Source of the DNA: Limnoperna fortunei
Taxonomy: Eukaryota; Mollusca; Bivalvia; Mytilida; Modiolidae
Direction of reading: 5' to 3'
Assembly: GCA_944474755.1 (NCBI GenBank)
Contig: OX104123.1
Coordinates: forward strand, 17,364,275-17,428,274
DNA: 64,000 nucleotides
How positions within the stretch are numbered: the first letter of the stretch is position 1; each line of letters starts with the position of its first letter. The notes beneath the pieces were generated by a model. That model was given only the letters and a program-made list of their open reading frames with translations. It was not told the DNA's origin and did not search any database. Positions 45,101-49,075 of this stretch are shown here, piece after piece. The position numbers and the translations under genes are program-made.

Positions 45101-46847
45101 CTAAACTCTGTGAACAGTAGTTTTTACAACAATAAACCAATTTGATTCTAAACACAATTAAAAGTTTAATTTGAAAACTTCCATAAAGTAATTAAGGTTT
45201 CATTTTCTTTTTTTTTCTATTTCAATAGGACCAAAATGTCCACATTTTCAGCCGTATTATGTGACAAATCCTAATTTTCGAACAGATCCAACATTTTAAT
45301 TCCTTTTAATTTAATAAAAAAAATACCCATATGACATATATCAAATTTGGGTGAATTTTGTACCTATTCAATCAATTGTTTATTTAATTTGTGTAGAAAT
45401 AAACATGCAAACATTTAATTAAAGCAAAATAAAATTGACCTATTCAGTAAATAATTTAAATTCCAAATGTAAGGTTTGTTACCCCAGTATAATGACAGGA
45501 ATTTTAATAGTAACATGATCATGTTTTGATAAAAAATCTATACACATTTTATTAATATACCTGTCATAGCAGTTTGAAACAAGACAGAAATGTTCATTAA
45601 TCAAACATCAAAGAATTTTTGTGTATGTCGTAAAATGCACATAAACAATATTTTTTCACCTTTTATATAGTTTTTTTTACAAATTAAACTAAAAAAACTG
45701 TGGGCACTGCTCACTAATTGATACCCCCTTCCTCTTCACGATTTCCAAAACATCCCAAATATTAATCTGATCAAAATGGTAAAAATCAGGTTCATAAATG
45801 TGACTATGTGACAAAAATCTGTGAAAGATTCTTCAACTTCCATTCAGTGGTGTAGGTGGAGTTGCAAATAAGAGATGGGTACACCCTTAAGCCCATGATA
45901 AAGTCCATGTTTTTCTATGGGAAACCCCAAAAATCATTCTGTTCAAAATGTAAAGTATCAGGTGCACAATTGGACTATATGACAAATATTCTGTGAAAGT
46001 TTCATCAAATTCCATTCAGTGGTGAAGGTGGAGTTGCAGATAAGAGAAAGTGTATTAACGGATGGACAGACCCTTTAACCCTTGTTATTCTTCCTATTTT
46101 CTGTATTGTTGGGTAAAGCTGACCCTTTGACCCTGGACCTACCTCATGTTTCTGTTCTTCCTATTTTCTGTATTGTTGGATAAAGCTGACCCTTTGACCC
46201 TGGACCTACCTCATGTTCCTGTTCTTCTTCCTCTTTTCTGTATTGTTGGGTAAAACCGACCTTTTGACCCTTGACCTACCTCATGTTTCTGTTCTTCCTA
46301 TTTTCTGTATTGTTGGGTAAAACCGACCTTTTGACCCTTGACCTACCTCATGTTTCTGTTCTTCTTCCTCTTTTCTCTATTGTTGGGTAAAGCTGACCCT
46401 TTGACCCTGGACCTACCTCATGTTTCTGTTCTTCCTATTTTCTGTATTGTTGGGTAACGCTGACCCTTTGACCCTGGACCTACCTCATGTTTCTGTTCTT
46501 CCTATTTTCTGTATTGTTGGGTAAAACCGACCTTTTGACCCTGGACCTACCTCATGTTTCTGTTCTTCCTATTTTCTGTATTGTTGGATAAAGCTGACCC
46601 TTTGACCCTGGACCTACCTCATGTTCCTGTTCTTCTTCCTCTTTTCTGTATTGTTGGGTAAAGCTGACCCTTTGACCCTGGACCTACCTCATGTTTCTGT
46701 TCTTCCTCTTTTCTGTATTGTTGGGGAAAGTTGACCTTTTGACCCTTGACCTACCTCATGTTCCTGTTCTTCTTCCTCTTTTCTGTATTCAGCTTCCTGT
46801 AAGTTCTGTAGGGCTTGTCCATCAAAGTTGATGCTTGTTCCACTCAT
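5986..46847 (-). CDS. CEP152: CEP152/Asterless orthologue, 17 coding exons, 3' part off the left edge
   Basis: Centrosomal scaffold. In animals CEP152/Asterless sits on the centriole wall, recruits PLK4 and works with CEP63 and CEP192 in centriole duplication. Seen here: 17 minus-strand exons with GT/AG junctions join in phase into about 1050 residues with no stop. Landmarks shared with vertebrate CEP152 as I remember it are an acidic N-terminus (EEEEQEHE then DDLMEDDE), LTRSLEESQKQC, DEIKDLKEQL followed by LSDLGIRK, and MVKDYDQDKREALDRC. Residues 1-75 are acidic, the region known to bind PLK4 in the family. Residues 74-405 are low-complexity and probably disordered; from about 410 the chain is charged coiled coil. 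Human CEP152 is about 1650-1700 residues, so roughly the last third is missing because the window ends. Introns hold SINEs, MITE-like inserts and minisatellites. Identity is inferred from remembered sequence, without an alignment search. Confidence 0.9.
6258..6628. mobile_element. MITE-like segment with 12-bp TIRs
   Basis: ATACCCCGCCAC at 6258-6269 is the exact reverse complement of GTGGCGGGGTAT at 6617-6628. Inside are an AT-rich TATACTATACTG microsatellite (about 6295-6360) and a GACGGACAGACAGACACCGA stretch typical of dispersed bivalve repeats. Confidence 0.55.
6629..8355. other. CEP152 intron 16, no further feature
   Basis: AT-rich intronic sequence. Short ORFs on both strands lack splice context or family resemblance. 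Confidence 0.5.
8356..8733. repeat. 60-bp inverted repeat around a 258-bp spacer
   Basis: The arm at 8356-8415 is the reverse complement of 8674-8733 with one mismatch that I can find. Transcribed with CEP152 it would fold into a long hairpin. The 120-codon plus ORF here is explained by this fold and is not treated as a gene. Confidence 0.85.
8873..8914 (-). CDS. Possible alternative terminal exon of CEP152
   Basis: A good acceptor (CCTATTTCAG) precedes a 13-codon reading MVAEVPKETVEEH then TAA, in phase with the end of exon 16. If used it would end the protein at about residue 1014. A 12-nt exon ending at a GTGCCA donor is another reading. I see no clear polyadenylation signal, so this may be chance. 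Confidence 0.2.
   Translation of the reverse strand: MVAEVPKETVEEH
9695..9838. mobile_element. Fold-back MITE, 144 bp
   Basis: Nearly the whole element is palindromic: CAATTAATGACTTTG at the left is mirrored by CAAAGTCATTAATTG at the right, then GGATTTATCAGCC/GGCTGATAAATCC, with an apex TATATTCA...TGAATATA. There is no coding content. Confidence 0.8.
9950..10210. repeat. AGGTCA-rich dispersed repeat, single copy
   Basis: It contains GACCTTGAGGTCAAAGTTCA, CATCAACCATGGTATGTG and ATATCAAAAGCCT, the same family as 12930-13345 and 46920-47460. It accounts for the 141-codon ORF found here. Confidence 0.75.
10250..10480. repeat. Dispersed repeat with ATTCCATTGAGTGGTGTAG motif
   Basis: It shares AATTCCATTGAGTGGTGTAG, GATAAGAGATGGGT and AAAGTCCATGTTTT-like segments with 45780-46080, so it is a moderately diverged dispersed repeat. 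Confidence 0.65.
10607..10768 (-). CDS. CEP152: CEP152 coding exon 16 (residues 948-1001)
   Basis: Acceptor TTATTTTCAG, donor GTATGA, phase 0-0. A Lys/Glu-rich coiled coil (KENLDKENEEKIVKVKEEV to FEDKTKKTVETE). Family position is set by order and phase rather than by strong identity. Confidence 0.88.
10946..11064. repeat. Perfect 34-bp inverted repeat with a nested palindrome
   Basis: GGGTTATTGCATGAATATTG and the next 14 bases at 10946-10979 pair exactly with 11031-11064. The 51-base loop contains a second stem, ATATTGCAC...GTGCAATAT, around GAGCTTGCGA. Confidence 0.9.
11066..11871. mobile_element. TIR-bounded 0.8-kb segment
   Basis: ATTATATAGTAATATTTT next to the inverted repeat is mirrored at about 11849-11871 by AAAATATTACTATATAATAA. 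The interior has no transposase that I recognise and a poly-C tract at about 11660. It may be one end and body of a larger non-autonomous element that includes 10946-11064. Confidence 0.5.
12216..12351 (-). CDS. CEP152: CEP152 coding exon 15 (residues 902-947)
   Basis: Acceptor TTTTTACAG, donor GTTAGC, phase 2 to 0. NDLNKTLQEVDKCKMMYVQV and CEEKDKLGEKL match human LNKEVTAVQECYLEV and CREKDNLELTL. Confidence 0.93.
12501..12773. mobile_element. MITE-like element, 273 bp
   Basis: AGAGGTTATACTGCCAA at the left is mirrored by TTGGCATGTAATAACCTCT at the right (three extra bases in the right arm). The interior repeats GATATGGAT motifs and has no ORF. Confidence 0.65.
12930..13345. repeat. AGGTCA-rich dispersed repeat, two diverged units
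   Basis: It repeats AACTAGATATCAGTGAGATG, GACCTTGAGGTAAAAGTT, CTAACCATGG and CCAAATATCAAAAGCCTT in order; the same family as the 46.9-kb array. Confidence 0.7.
13493..13621 (-). CDS. CEP152: CEP152 coding exon 14 (residues 859-902)
   Basis: Acceptor TTTTTAG, donor GTAAGA, phase 2-2. CQKTYESVHEKARDNLRKEL continues the human [20 protein letters not shown] segment, followed by a charged coiled coil ending YESDCEKLR. Confidence 0.93.
13622..14370. other. CEP152 intron 13
   Basis: Intronic sequence with a few short diverged repeats (TTGACCAATCAAAACA-like motifs recur). Nothing else is supportable. Confidence 0.5.
14371..14501 (-). CDS. CEP152: CEP152 coding exon 13 (residues 816-859)
   Basis: Acceptor TTTTTAG, donor GTAAGT, phase 0 to 2. 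QISQMVKDYDQDKREALDR matches human QMRQMVQDFDHDKQEAVDR almost residue for residue. Confidence 0.94.
14502..15070. other. CEP152 intron 12, unique part
   Basis: AT-rich intronic sequence. The short plus ORF at 14801-15031 has no supporting context. Confidence 0.5.
15071..15323 (+). mobile_element. tRNA-type SINE, 3'-truncated, with tandemly duplicated head, abutting exon 12 donor
   Basis: Shares CTTAATTGACAAGGATTGCCA and the CCAATAAAAAC segment with the full SINEs at 24.0, 49.1 and 59.8 kb. The first roughly 50 bases (CTTATGTGAAGAGGGGCTGG onward) are present twice in tandem. It stops four or so bases from the CEP152 exon 12 donor hexamer (15327-15332) and lacks the usual GATATAGCTG...CAAACAAA tail. 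Confidence 0.8.
15333..15458 (-). CDS. CEP152: CEP152 coding exon 12 (residues 774-815)
   Basis: Acceptor TTTTTCAG, donor GTATGT, phase 0-0; it reads GKVQEWEDLLRTGDKSNAIE and ends EKEILTEDID. The donor lies within about four bases of the 3' end of a plus-strand SINE copy, and a second GT (CAGGTTTTT, 9 bases on) would break the frame. Coiled coil. Confidence 0.88.
15908..16106 (-). CDS. CEP152: CEP152 coding exon 11 (residues 707-773)
   Basis: Acceptor TTTTTCAG, donor GTTAGT, phase 2 to 0. LRCELERCLLSNKEKRIQVS and NLQEDIRKLKRDL line up with human [20 protein letters not shown] and QLQNDLKDC. A 443-bp TIR element sits 66 bases before the acceptor. Confidence 0.92.
16172..16614. mobile_element. 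443-bp element with about 74-bp TIRs that are themselves palindromic
   Basis: The left end AGTCAGGGTTTCTGTGTGCA through CGGGCTAGAAG is mirrored by CTTCTAGCCTGG through GAAACCCTGACT at the right. Within each arm GTCAGGGTTTC pairs with GAAACCCTGAC around a short loop containing ACATGTG. It lies in the intron between exons 10 and 11. Confidence 0.85.
16655..16806 (-). mobile_element. SINE copy, 3'-truncated
   Basis: Reverse-oriented: TGGCAATCCTTGTCAATTAA, a GAGTACACCCTGCC segment and ACCATGTGGTCAATAGTAGA match the full copies; the tail half is missing. Confidence 0.8.
16862..17025 (-). CDS. CEP152: CEP152 coding exon 10 (residues 653-707)
   Basis: Acceptor TTTTTCAG, donor GTAAGA, phase 0 to 2. 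DEIKDLKEQLNMFEAASALG matches human TELKDEISLYESAAKLGI in order, and the later SLSDLGIRKTL matches human SYVDLGIKKV. This breaks the coiled coil with a short Ser/Thr-rich linker. Confidence 0.93.
17262..17512. repeat. 50-bp tandem array made from a SINE tail, five copies
   Basis: GCAATTTTTCAGCTGTCATA plus ACATCTAGTGTTTACTGTGG recurs at 17281, 17331, 17381, 17431 and 17480. The unit is the reverse complement of the SINE 3' segment (ACACCATGATATAGCTGAAAAATTGC in other copies), so the array arose inside a SINE. Confidence 0.9.
17513..17690 (-). mobile_element. SINE body continuing from the 50-bp array
   Basis: AGAGGAAGCCCAAGTACCCA, TTCTTGTCAATTAAGG and GCACATGGTCAATATAAGTT follow the SINE consensus in reverse orientation; it joins the array to form one expanded copy, ending about 35 bases from exon 9. 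Confidence 0.8.
17727..17818 (-). CDS. CEP152: CEP152 coding exon 9 (residues 622-652)
   Basis: Acceptor TTTATAG, donor GTAGGG, phase 1 to 0. It reads SSHELSQVKIQLQQAIASRK then GDELCQTYQ, matching the human VQEVAQLQFQLQQAQKAH segment. Confidence 0.9.
17819..18183. other. CEP152 intron 8, distal part
   Basis: AT-rich intronic sequence with a short duplicated GATTTTAATTGCTTTT. No gene. Confidence 0.5.
18184..18421. repeat. Three extra copies of the exon 8 3' end plus donor (74-76 bp unit)
   Basis: Donor hexamers (ACTTAC on the plus strand) occur at 18191, 18267, 18342 and at the real junction 18416. Each unit holds about 48 exon-like bases coding SLEESQKQCQALLES and about 27 intronic bases. 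In the two copies nearest the exon a TCTAAG acceptor-like site precedes the exon-like part and would give 48-nt phase 1-1 exons. Confidence 0.95.
18422..18569 (-). CDS. CEP152: CEP152 coding exon 8 (residues 573-622), signature exon
   Basis: Acceptor TTTTCAG, donor GTAAGT in phase 1. It contains ETINRLTRSLEESQKQC, nearly identical to the human CEP152 core IINKLTRSLEESQKQC, the clearest family signature in the window. Its 3' 48 bases and donor are duplicated three more times immediately downstream (18191-18420). Confidence 0.95.
18973..19185 (-). mobile_element. SINE copy, diverged, with poly-C insertion
   Basis: GTTTAACGCCACTTTCACCA, TTTTTCAGCTATATTATGGC and GGCAATCCTTGTCAATCAAA match the family in reverse. 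A poly-C run at about 19069-19086 interrupts it. Confidence 0.8.
19493..19693 (-). CDS. CEP152: CEP152 coding exon 7 (residues 506-572)
   Basis: Acceptor TTTTAG, phase 0-0. It carries SMSHQLNEMGNSDSLARARH and VCLQQKYDKEI, which line up with human [20 protein letters not shown] and GLTKKYEEQV. The donor GTTTGT after GATTTG is unusual but is the only nearby GT that keeps phase with exon 8. Confidence 0.9.
20027..20166 (-). CDS. CEP152: CEP152 coding exon 6 (residues 459-505)
   Basis: Acceptor AAATTTCAG, donor GTAAGA, phase 1 to 0. The exon encodes the coiled-coil stretch EQLQSLLVDSKAEVSKL to ENQVESLQKSKDE, with a regular leucine/hydrophobic spacing. Confidence 0.9.
20260..20400. repeat. Dispersed repeat ending GCGGGGCATAAAAA
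   Basis: CTGAAAGTCACTTAGGACGT, ACAACTTGATACTGAA, TTTCAAATTGTTCTCATGTA and GAGAAAAGCTTGA are shared in the same order with 35565-35720. Confidence 0.75.
20401..21296. other. CEP152 intron 5
   Basis: AT-rich intronic sequence without an exon or an element that I can define. Confidence 0.5.
21297..21455 (-). CDS. CEP152: CEP152 coding exon 5 (residues 406-459), start of coiled coil
   Basis: Reads QYQQLQALYKARGRKLEEI and ends HRILKHQLSIAQ before a GTATTG donor in phase 1. It lines up with the human [20 protein letters not shown] and IRYLNHQL segment. The acceptor (CTTATAAG) has a weak pyrimidine tract, but phase and homology fix the boundary. Confidence 0.9.
21688..22190 (-). mobile_element. 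SINE copy with an internal seven-copy expansion
   Basis: The 3' half (ACTTTCAGCACTTATTCAGC, ATATCGTTGCATCCAGTTTT, TTAATTAAGATTGGATTCA) and the 5' remnant after 22150 follow the SINE in reverse. Between them the CCTGCCTGCAGTGAGACCTG segment (the SINE region around the B box) is amplified. Confidence 0.8.
21811..22150. repeat. 47-51 bp array inside a SINE, seven copies
   Basis: AGAACAGCCTGCCTGCAGTG starts at 21812, 21863, 21913, 21964, 22012, 22059 and 22106. The first spacings are 50-51 and the last 47-48, so two subfamilies expanded in succession. The unit spans GAGACCTGCAACCTCAGTGT, part of the SINE. Confidence 0.93.
22246..22563 (-). CDS. CEP152: CEP152 coding exon 4 (residues 300-405)
   Basis: The acceptor is a T-rich tract ending CCAG and the donor is GTATAT in phase 1. 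It begins ANLAPYQSTPYSQGYQTL, a Tyr/Gln/Pro-rich linker, and turns charged (EDYKVQYKRGKDRENEERK) before the coiled coil starts. The nearby SINE-derived 47-51 bp array begins about 95 bases past the donor. Confidence 0.9.
22564..23079. other. CEP152 intron between exons 3 and 4
   Basis: Unique-looking AT-rich sequence; nothing found. Confidence 0.5.
23080..23759 (-). CDS. CEP152: CEP152 coding exon 3 (residues 73-300), long low-complexity exon with an SQ cluster
   Basis: This is the longest exon (680 nt), with an acceptor TTTATAG and donor GTAAGT in phase 1. The chain is rich in S, Q, H, Y and G and lacks coiled-coil pattern, so it is probably disordered. Residues about 120-170 hold six R-x-S motifs, four of them followed by Q-E (SQ at about 141, 152, 159 and 166). 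The C-terminal half is His/Tyr/Gln rich (HYYGQQY, HQQHHFH). It fills the position of the poorly conserved N-terminal linker of vertebrate CEP152. Confidence 0.92.
23816..23870 (-). mobile_element. SINE 3' fragment
   Basis: GAATGGGGTTTAACGCCACT and GTTCAGCTATATTGTG match the SINE tail only. Confidence 0.6.
24031..24303 (+). mobile_element. Full-length tRNA-derived SINE
   Basis: It begins GGGGCCTCAGTGGCAGAGCG with an A-box-like TGGCAGAGCGGTTAAGG and a decayed B box (GAGATCGAGTC). Then come TAATTGACAAGGATTGCCAG, CCAATAAAACCTGGACACCA, GCTGAAAGTGGCATTAAA and an ACAAACAAA tail. The tRNA-like head points to RNA polymerase III origin. Confidence 0.9.
24451..24575. repeat. 22-bp minisatellite, six copies
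   Basis: ACTGGTACCTTGATTTTGTG plus TG repeats; it ends 20 or so bases from the exon 2 donor but does not include exon sequence. Confidence 0.93.
24601..24725 (-). CDS. CEP152: CEP152 coding exon 2 (residues 32-73)
   Basis: A TTGTAG acceptor is followed by LRQLLTNAFDDLMEDDEF and an acidic Ser-rich stretch, then a GTAAGT donor in phase 2. LRQLLTNAFDDLM lines up with the ELQQLLTDLPHDML region of human CEP152, within the N-terminal PLK4-binding segment. A six-copy 22-bp array begins 26 bases past the donor. Confidence 0.92.
24726..26030. other. Intron sequence with a short palindrome
   Basis: Mostly unique. CTTATCTCAACCCGTGGGTG then AGATAAG at about 25600-25626 is a near-perfect palindrome with one bulged A. 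The plus ORF at 25759-25959 shows no family resemblance. Confidence 0.45.
26035..26470. repeat. Three tandem units of about 150 bp with AGGTCA motifs
   Basis: CTGGACCGTGAAATTGAGGT, AAGGTCAGGTGACACC and ATGGTTACAGAGGAACTGC-like segments recur three times with moderate divergence. Confidence 0.75.
26660..26683 (-). CDS. CEP152: Possible CEP152 24-nt microexon or alternative first exon
   Basis: A CAG acceptor precedes 26683 and a strong GTAAGC donor follows 26660. The 24 bases read DINCSLLQ in phase 0-0, so inclusion would keep the frame. An ATG at 26705-26707 would extend it in frame to MVSWLDLQ plus these eight residues as an alternative first exon. Joining exon 1 directly to exon 2 gives the better match to vertebrate CEP152, so this exon is optional at best. 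Confidence 0.4.
26708..30573. other. CEP152 intron 1, proximal part
   Basis: Long AT-rich stretch. A diverged duplication links about 27880-27990 and 28290-28700 (GTGCCCCC...GGACAGCCT, CAGCTTAAAGCTGCACTT). No exon or recognisable ORF on either strand. Confidence 0.5.
32780..32828. repeat. Perfect 23-bp palindrome with 3-nt loop
   Basis: CTAGGTTTTTATGTTGATGG and GCC pair exactly with GGC and CCATCAACATAAAAACCTAG across a TTT loop. Confidence 0.95.
32829..32945. repeat. GC-rich string of short hairpins
   Basis: Directly after the palindrome: GGGGCAATGCCCC, GGGGGCGAAGCCCCC and CCAGG...CCTGG stems follow one another in an otherwise AT-rich region. This looks like the terminus of a dispersed element or a structured RNA segment. 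Confidence 0.6.
33650..33725. repeat. CpG-rich patch with GTGCGCC hairpin
   Basis: GTGCGCCTTTCTGGCGCAC is a 7-bp perfect stem with a 5-nt loop, followed by a further GTGCGCCATTT and ACGCGAACGCGT. The base composition differs from both flanks. Confidence 0.6.
33940..34095. repeat. 20-bp tandem array, about seven copies
   Basis: TCTGGGAGCAGGATTCCTGG and variants. GGATTCCTGG also occurs near the TIRs at 30.6 and 34.1-34.25 kb, so the array probably grew from that end sequence. Confidence 0.85.
34301..34960. other. Intron 1 segment
   Basis: No exon or element. The minus ORF at 34236-34616 overlaps the TIR and has no splice or family support. Confidence 0.4.
34962..35270. repeat. 36-bp-class minisatellite, about eight degenerate copies
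   Basis: CTTGTCTACCCTGCCTGGTG plus AGAGGCAAAATGTTTAT repeats with insertions and substitutions, degrading to the right. Confidence 0.85.
35565..35720. repeat. Dispersed repeat, second copy of the 20.3-kb family
   Basis: GGTCTGAAAGTCGCTTAGGA, TTTCAAATTGTTCTCATGTA and GGGGGCATAAAAAT match 20260-20400 in order. Confidence 0.75.
35721..36789. other. Intron 1 segment
   Basis: Unique-looking apart from a short tandem GAAGTCCAGTGGTAAGCTG (about 36640-36680). No gene seen. Confidence 0.5.
36790..41062. repeat. Giant 36-bp minisatellite, about 118 copies, in CEP152 intron 1
   Basis: The unit is TATGGACAAATCAAGTATTA plus GGTTACCAGTCTACAG. Three sites vary between copies (TATGG/TAAGG, ACAAAT/ATAAAT, AAGTATT/AAGAATT). 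Rare variants recur in blocks: a short unit ACCAGTCATGG at about 37322 and 37532, and CAGTATAAAG at about 38353 and 38463, which points to block duplication. As 36 is divisible by 3, one frame stays open (526 and 895 codons, MDKSSIRLPVYS repeats) and the next frame is open too. I do not call it coding. Confidence 0.98.
41063..42810. other. Intron 1 segment between arrays
   Basis: AT-rich, with a poly-G run at about 42110-42129 and nothing else supportable. Confidence 0.5.
42811..43455. repeat. 23-bp minisatellite, about 28 copies
   Basis: TGAATACAACTGTCCTTAAA plus CCC repeats with variants CTGTCC/CTCTCC and AACTG/CACCTG. It is not a telomeric repeat. Confidence 0.97.
43456..43975. other. Intron 1 spacer
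   Basis: Unique AT-rich sequence; nothing seen. Confidence 0.5.
43976..44795. repeat. 36-bp minisatellite, about 22 copies, unrelated to the giant array
   Basis: CAGCCTGAATCCTAATCAGT plus CTAAGCCCTGTCCTCA. Copies are more diverged than in the 36.8-kb array, and several alternate in pairs (for example 44013-44220), implying a 72-bp higher-order step. Confidence 0.95.
44796..45779. other. Intron 1 spacer
   Basis: AT-rich; no feature found. Confidence 0.5.
45780..46078. repeat. Two tandem units of the ATTCCATTCAGTGGTG repeat
   Basis: CATTCAGTGGTGTAGGTGGA and ATTCCATTCAGTGGTGAAGG start two units of about 185 bp that match 10250-10480, ending in a GGATGGACAGACC segment. Confidence 0.7.
46079..46800. 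repeat. 67-bp minisatellite containing the exon 1 donor, about 10 copies
   Basis: The plus-strand unit holds CCTACCTCATGTTTCTGTTC, TTCCTATTTTCTGTATT and GTTGGGTAAAGCTGACCC. In gene sense this is the end of coding exon 1 (TACAGAAAAGAGGAAGAAGA...CATGAG) and its GTAGGT donor plus about 30 intronic bases. The real exon end at 46755-46790 is the rightmost copy; nine further CATGAG/GTAGGT donors lie downstream. Confidence 0.95.
46755..46847 (-). CDS. CEP152: CEP152 coding exon 1 (residues 1-31)
   Basis: The start codon at 46845-46847 opens MSGTSINFDG and the exon ends EEEEQEHE, followed by a GTAGGT donor (phase 0). An acceptor (pyrimidine run then CAG) ends at 46866, so the exon begins at 46865 with an 18-base leader, and an in-frame TGA lies two codons before the ATG. 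A non-coding exon must therefore exist further right. The acidic end matches the start of the PLK4-binding region of vertebrate CEP152. The last 40 or so exon bases and the donor are the template of the adjoining 67-bp array. Confidence 0.85.
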
Positions 46848-46919
46848 TTTTCATGTTATTTATTACTGAAAAAATCAAACACAAATAACTTGAGCAGTAA
46901 GATTAAAACTAAACATAAC

Positions 46920-47460
46920 TAGATACCTGTGAGGTGGTACCCTTCTCTGTGGGCTCGACCTTAAGGTCAAGGTCAAAGGTCATCAACCATGGTATGCAAC
47001 ACATCGCCTTGATATTATCTACCCACATTCCAAATATCAAAAGCCTACATGTACCTCCAAAGATAAAAAAGATAAAAAAGTTATAGCCCGGACATGAATT
47101 TGTCATGCAGAAAGCAATAATGTGACCTAAGGTTAAAGTTCAAGGTCAAAGGTCAACAACCATGGTATGTGACACATCGCCTTGATATTATCTACCCACA
47201 TTCCAAATATCAAAAGCATAACTCGAAAGATAAAAAGGTTACAGCCCACACATGAATTTGTCATGCAGAAAGCAATAATGTGGCCTTAAGGTCAAAGTTC
47301 AAGGTAAAAGGTGATCAACCAGGGAATACAACACATGGCCTTGATATTATCTACCCACATTTCAAATATCAAAAGCCTACCTCAAAAGATATAAAAGTTA
47401 CAGCCCGGAGAGAATTAGTTTCGGACAGACGGACGGACAGACTGATCACTAGTCTAGGGC
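46920..47460. repeat. AGGTCA-rich repeat, three tandem units of about 175 bp
   Basis: Units share AACCATGGTATGCAACACAT, CCTTGATATTATCTACCCAC and ATATCAAAAGCCTA. AGGTCAAAGGTCA, an exact DR1 direct repeat, occurs at 46970-46982 and 47143-47155. It ends with GGACAGACGGACGGACAGAC, like related bivalve repeats. Confidence 0.9.
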
Positions 47461-48556
47461 GTCCTAATTATTATTTCTTGTTATAATTAAATGCTTATAA
47501 AATATCATTTTTCAGATGAATAGCTAGACTTACATGTATTCATGTTAATAGGAAACTTTAGGTAAAATCATCTGAAGTGGATTAAAACAGTCTTCCCATC
47601 AACAATGGACAACTCTTTTTTTGTATTTGATAATTTTCAAGTCATTTAACATCACTAGCATGTAGGCAATAAAGAGGTAAGGGTGGATTGGTCCAAAGAG
47701 GTCAAGTGGATTGGTTGACCAAGGTGAAGGTGGATTGGTCGACCCATTATCATGTAAATACCTGATGTAGCTTAAATAAGTAAAAACATGTTAAAAATCA
47801 ACTAGTCAAAGTGATATTTAAGGTTTAAAAACCTGATAATCACCACCTAGATGACTGCTAAAACAGCTGAAAGAGAATGTGATTGGTCAGCTGAAATTTC
47901 GGTTGCAATGAGTGACTATCAGCAGATTGTATTTTAAATATAACCCACAAATGTCTATGTCAGAATACTTTTTTTCTAATTAAATCTGCCTCATTAAAAA
48001 ACAAATGCTTCAGGTTCAGCTAATTATAAAACAACCAAACAGATCACAAATCAAAAAGGTCCGAAACAAAGACGACAGCTAATTTGAACCCCTGATTATT
48101 TTGGATTTTTAAATTAATTATAAAAATGGAATTTTCTACAAATCCATTAGATTTTATTGACAATATATTTGTGTATTTCATTATTATATCTCCCAAACCG
48201 ATACTAATAAAAACTCAGGAGGCCCCTGACTAGTCTGATATTGATTGACTGGATGAATGCTGTACATCTGTGAGCAGTATTTCAGCTATATTTAGGATCA
48301 GAACAAGTTTACAAACAATAACTCACAGAAAAAAAGTGATGGAAACAAAATTTTTTACTGCCACTGTAAAAGTATAGAGTATTGGGGTATAGGCAGAGAA
48401 TTTAGCCTAATCTAATTAAGCAGCTACAATAAGGCTACACTTTTTCCAAATCTACAAAAGGGGGTCTTTATCGTTCATGGAGCATGTCACCCACTACCAT
48501 CTGTAAGTTCAGAATATTTGTGTACAGTTCAGTTTGAAAGCTCTAGCACTGATGGA
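47461..48556. other. Sequence upstream of CEP152 exon 1
   Basis: No exon, promoter or element that I can support; it lies in the 5' intron. Confidence 0.45.
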
Positions 48557-48564
48557 CTGTTTTT

Positions 48565-48802
48565 TTGTTCGGTTCGAATGGTGTTCAATGCCACTTTCAG
48601 CAATTTTTCAGCTATATCATGGTGTCCAGTTTTTATTGGGGAGGAAGCCTGAGTACTCTGAGAAAAACTCCAGGCTTTCTGTAGAAAAACGTGGTAATCC
48701 TTGTCAATTATGATTGGAGTTGAGTACACCATTCCAGCAGTGAGACTCTAATCTCAGTGTTGACAGGCAGTTGATCAATAGTAGATGAACTACAGAGGCC
48801 CC
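48565..48802 (-). mobile_element. SINE copy
   Basis: GGTTCGAATGGTGTTCAATG, TTTTTCAGCTATATCATGGT, AATCCTTGTCAATTATGATT and AGAGGCCCC follow the family in reverse. AGCACTGATG and AGCATTGATG flank it as a possible target duplication with one change. Confidence 0.85.
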
Positions 48803-49075
48803 AGCATTGATGAAAATGAGTGACTATTTTACCCATTTATTCCTGTATATCCGTTCAATATAAAATACCAATGGTTAATCTATCAAACAGCACTTTTCCC
48901 AATGAGTGTTTAACAATACTAACAATTAATTTTATATATATACAGTTTGTATAGATACCCAAGTTGGGGGGCATGCACAAAAATATCCCACTTCAAAACA
49001 GTTTATAAATTTACTTGGGGCTTGAAACACAAGTGGGAAATTTTTATAGAATAGTCTTATAATTTTAAGGGGAGA

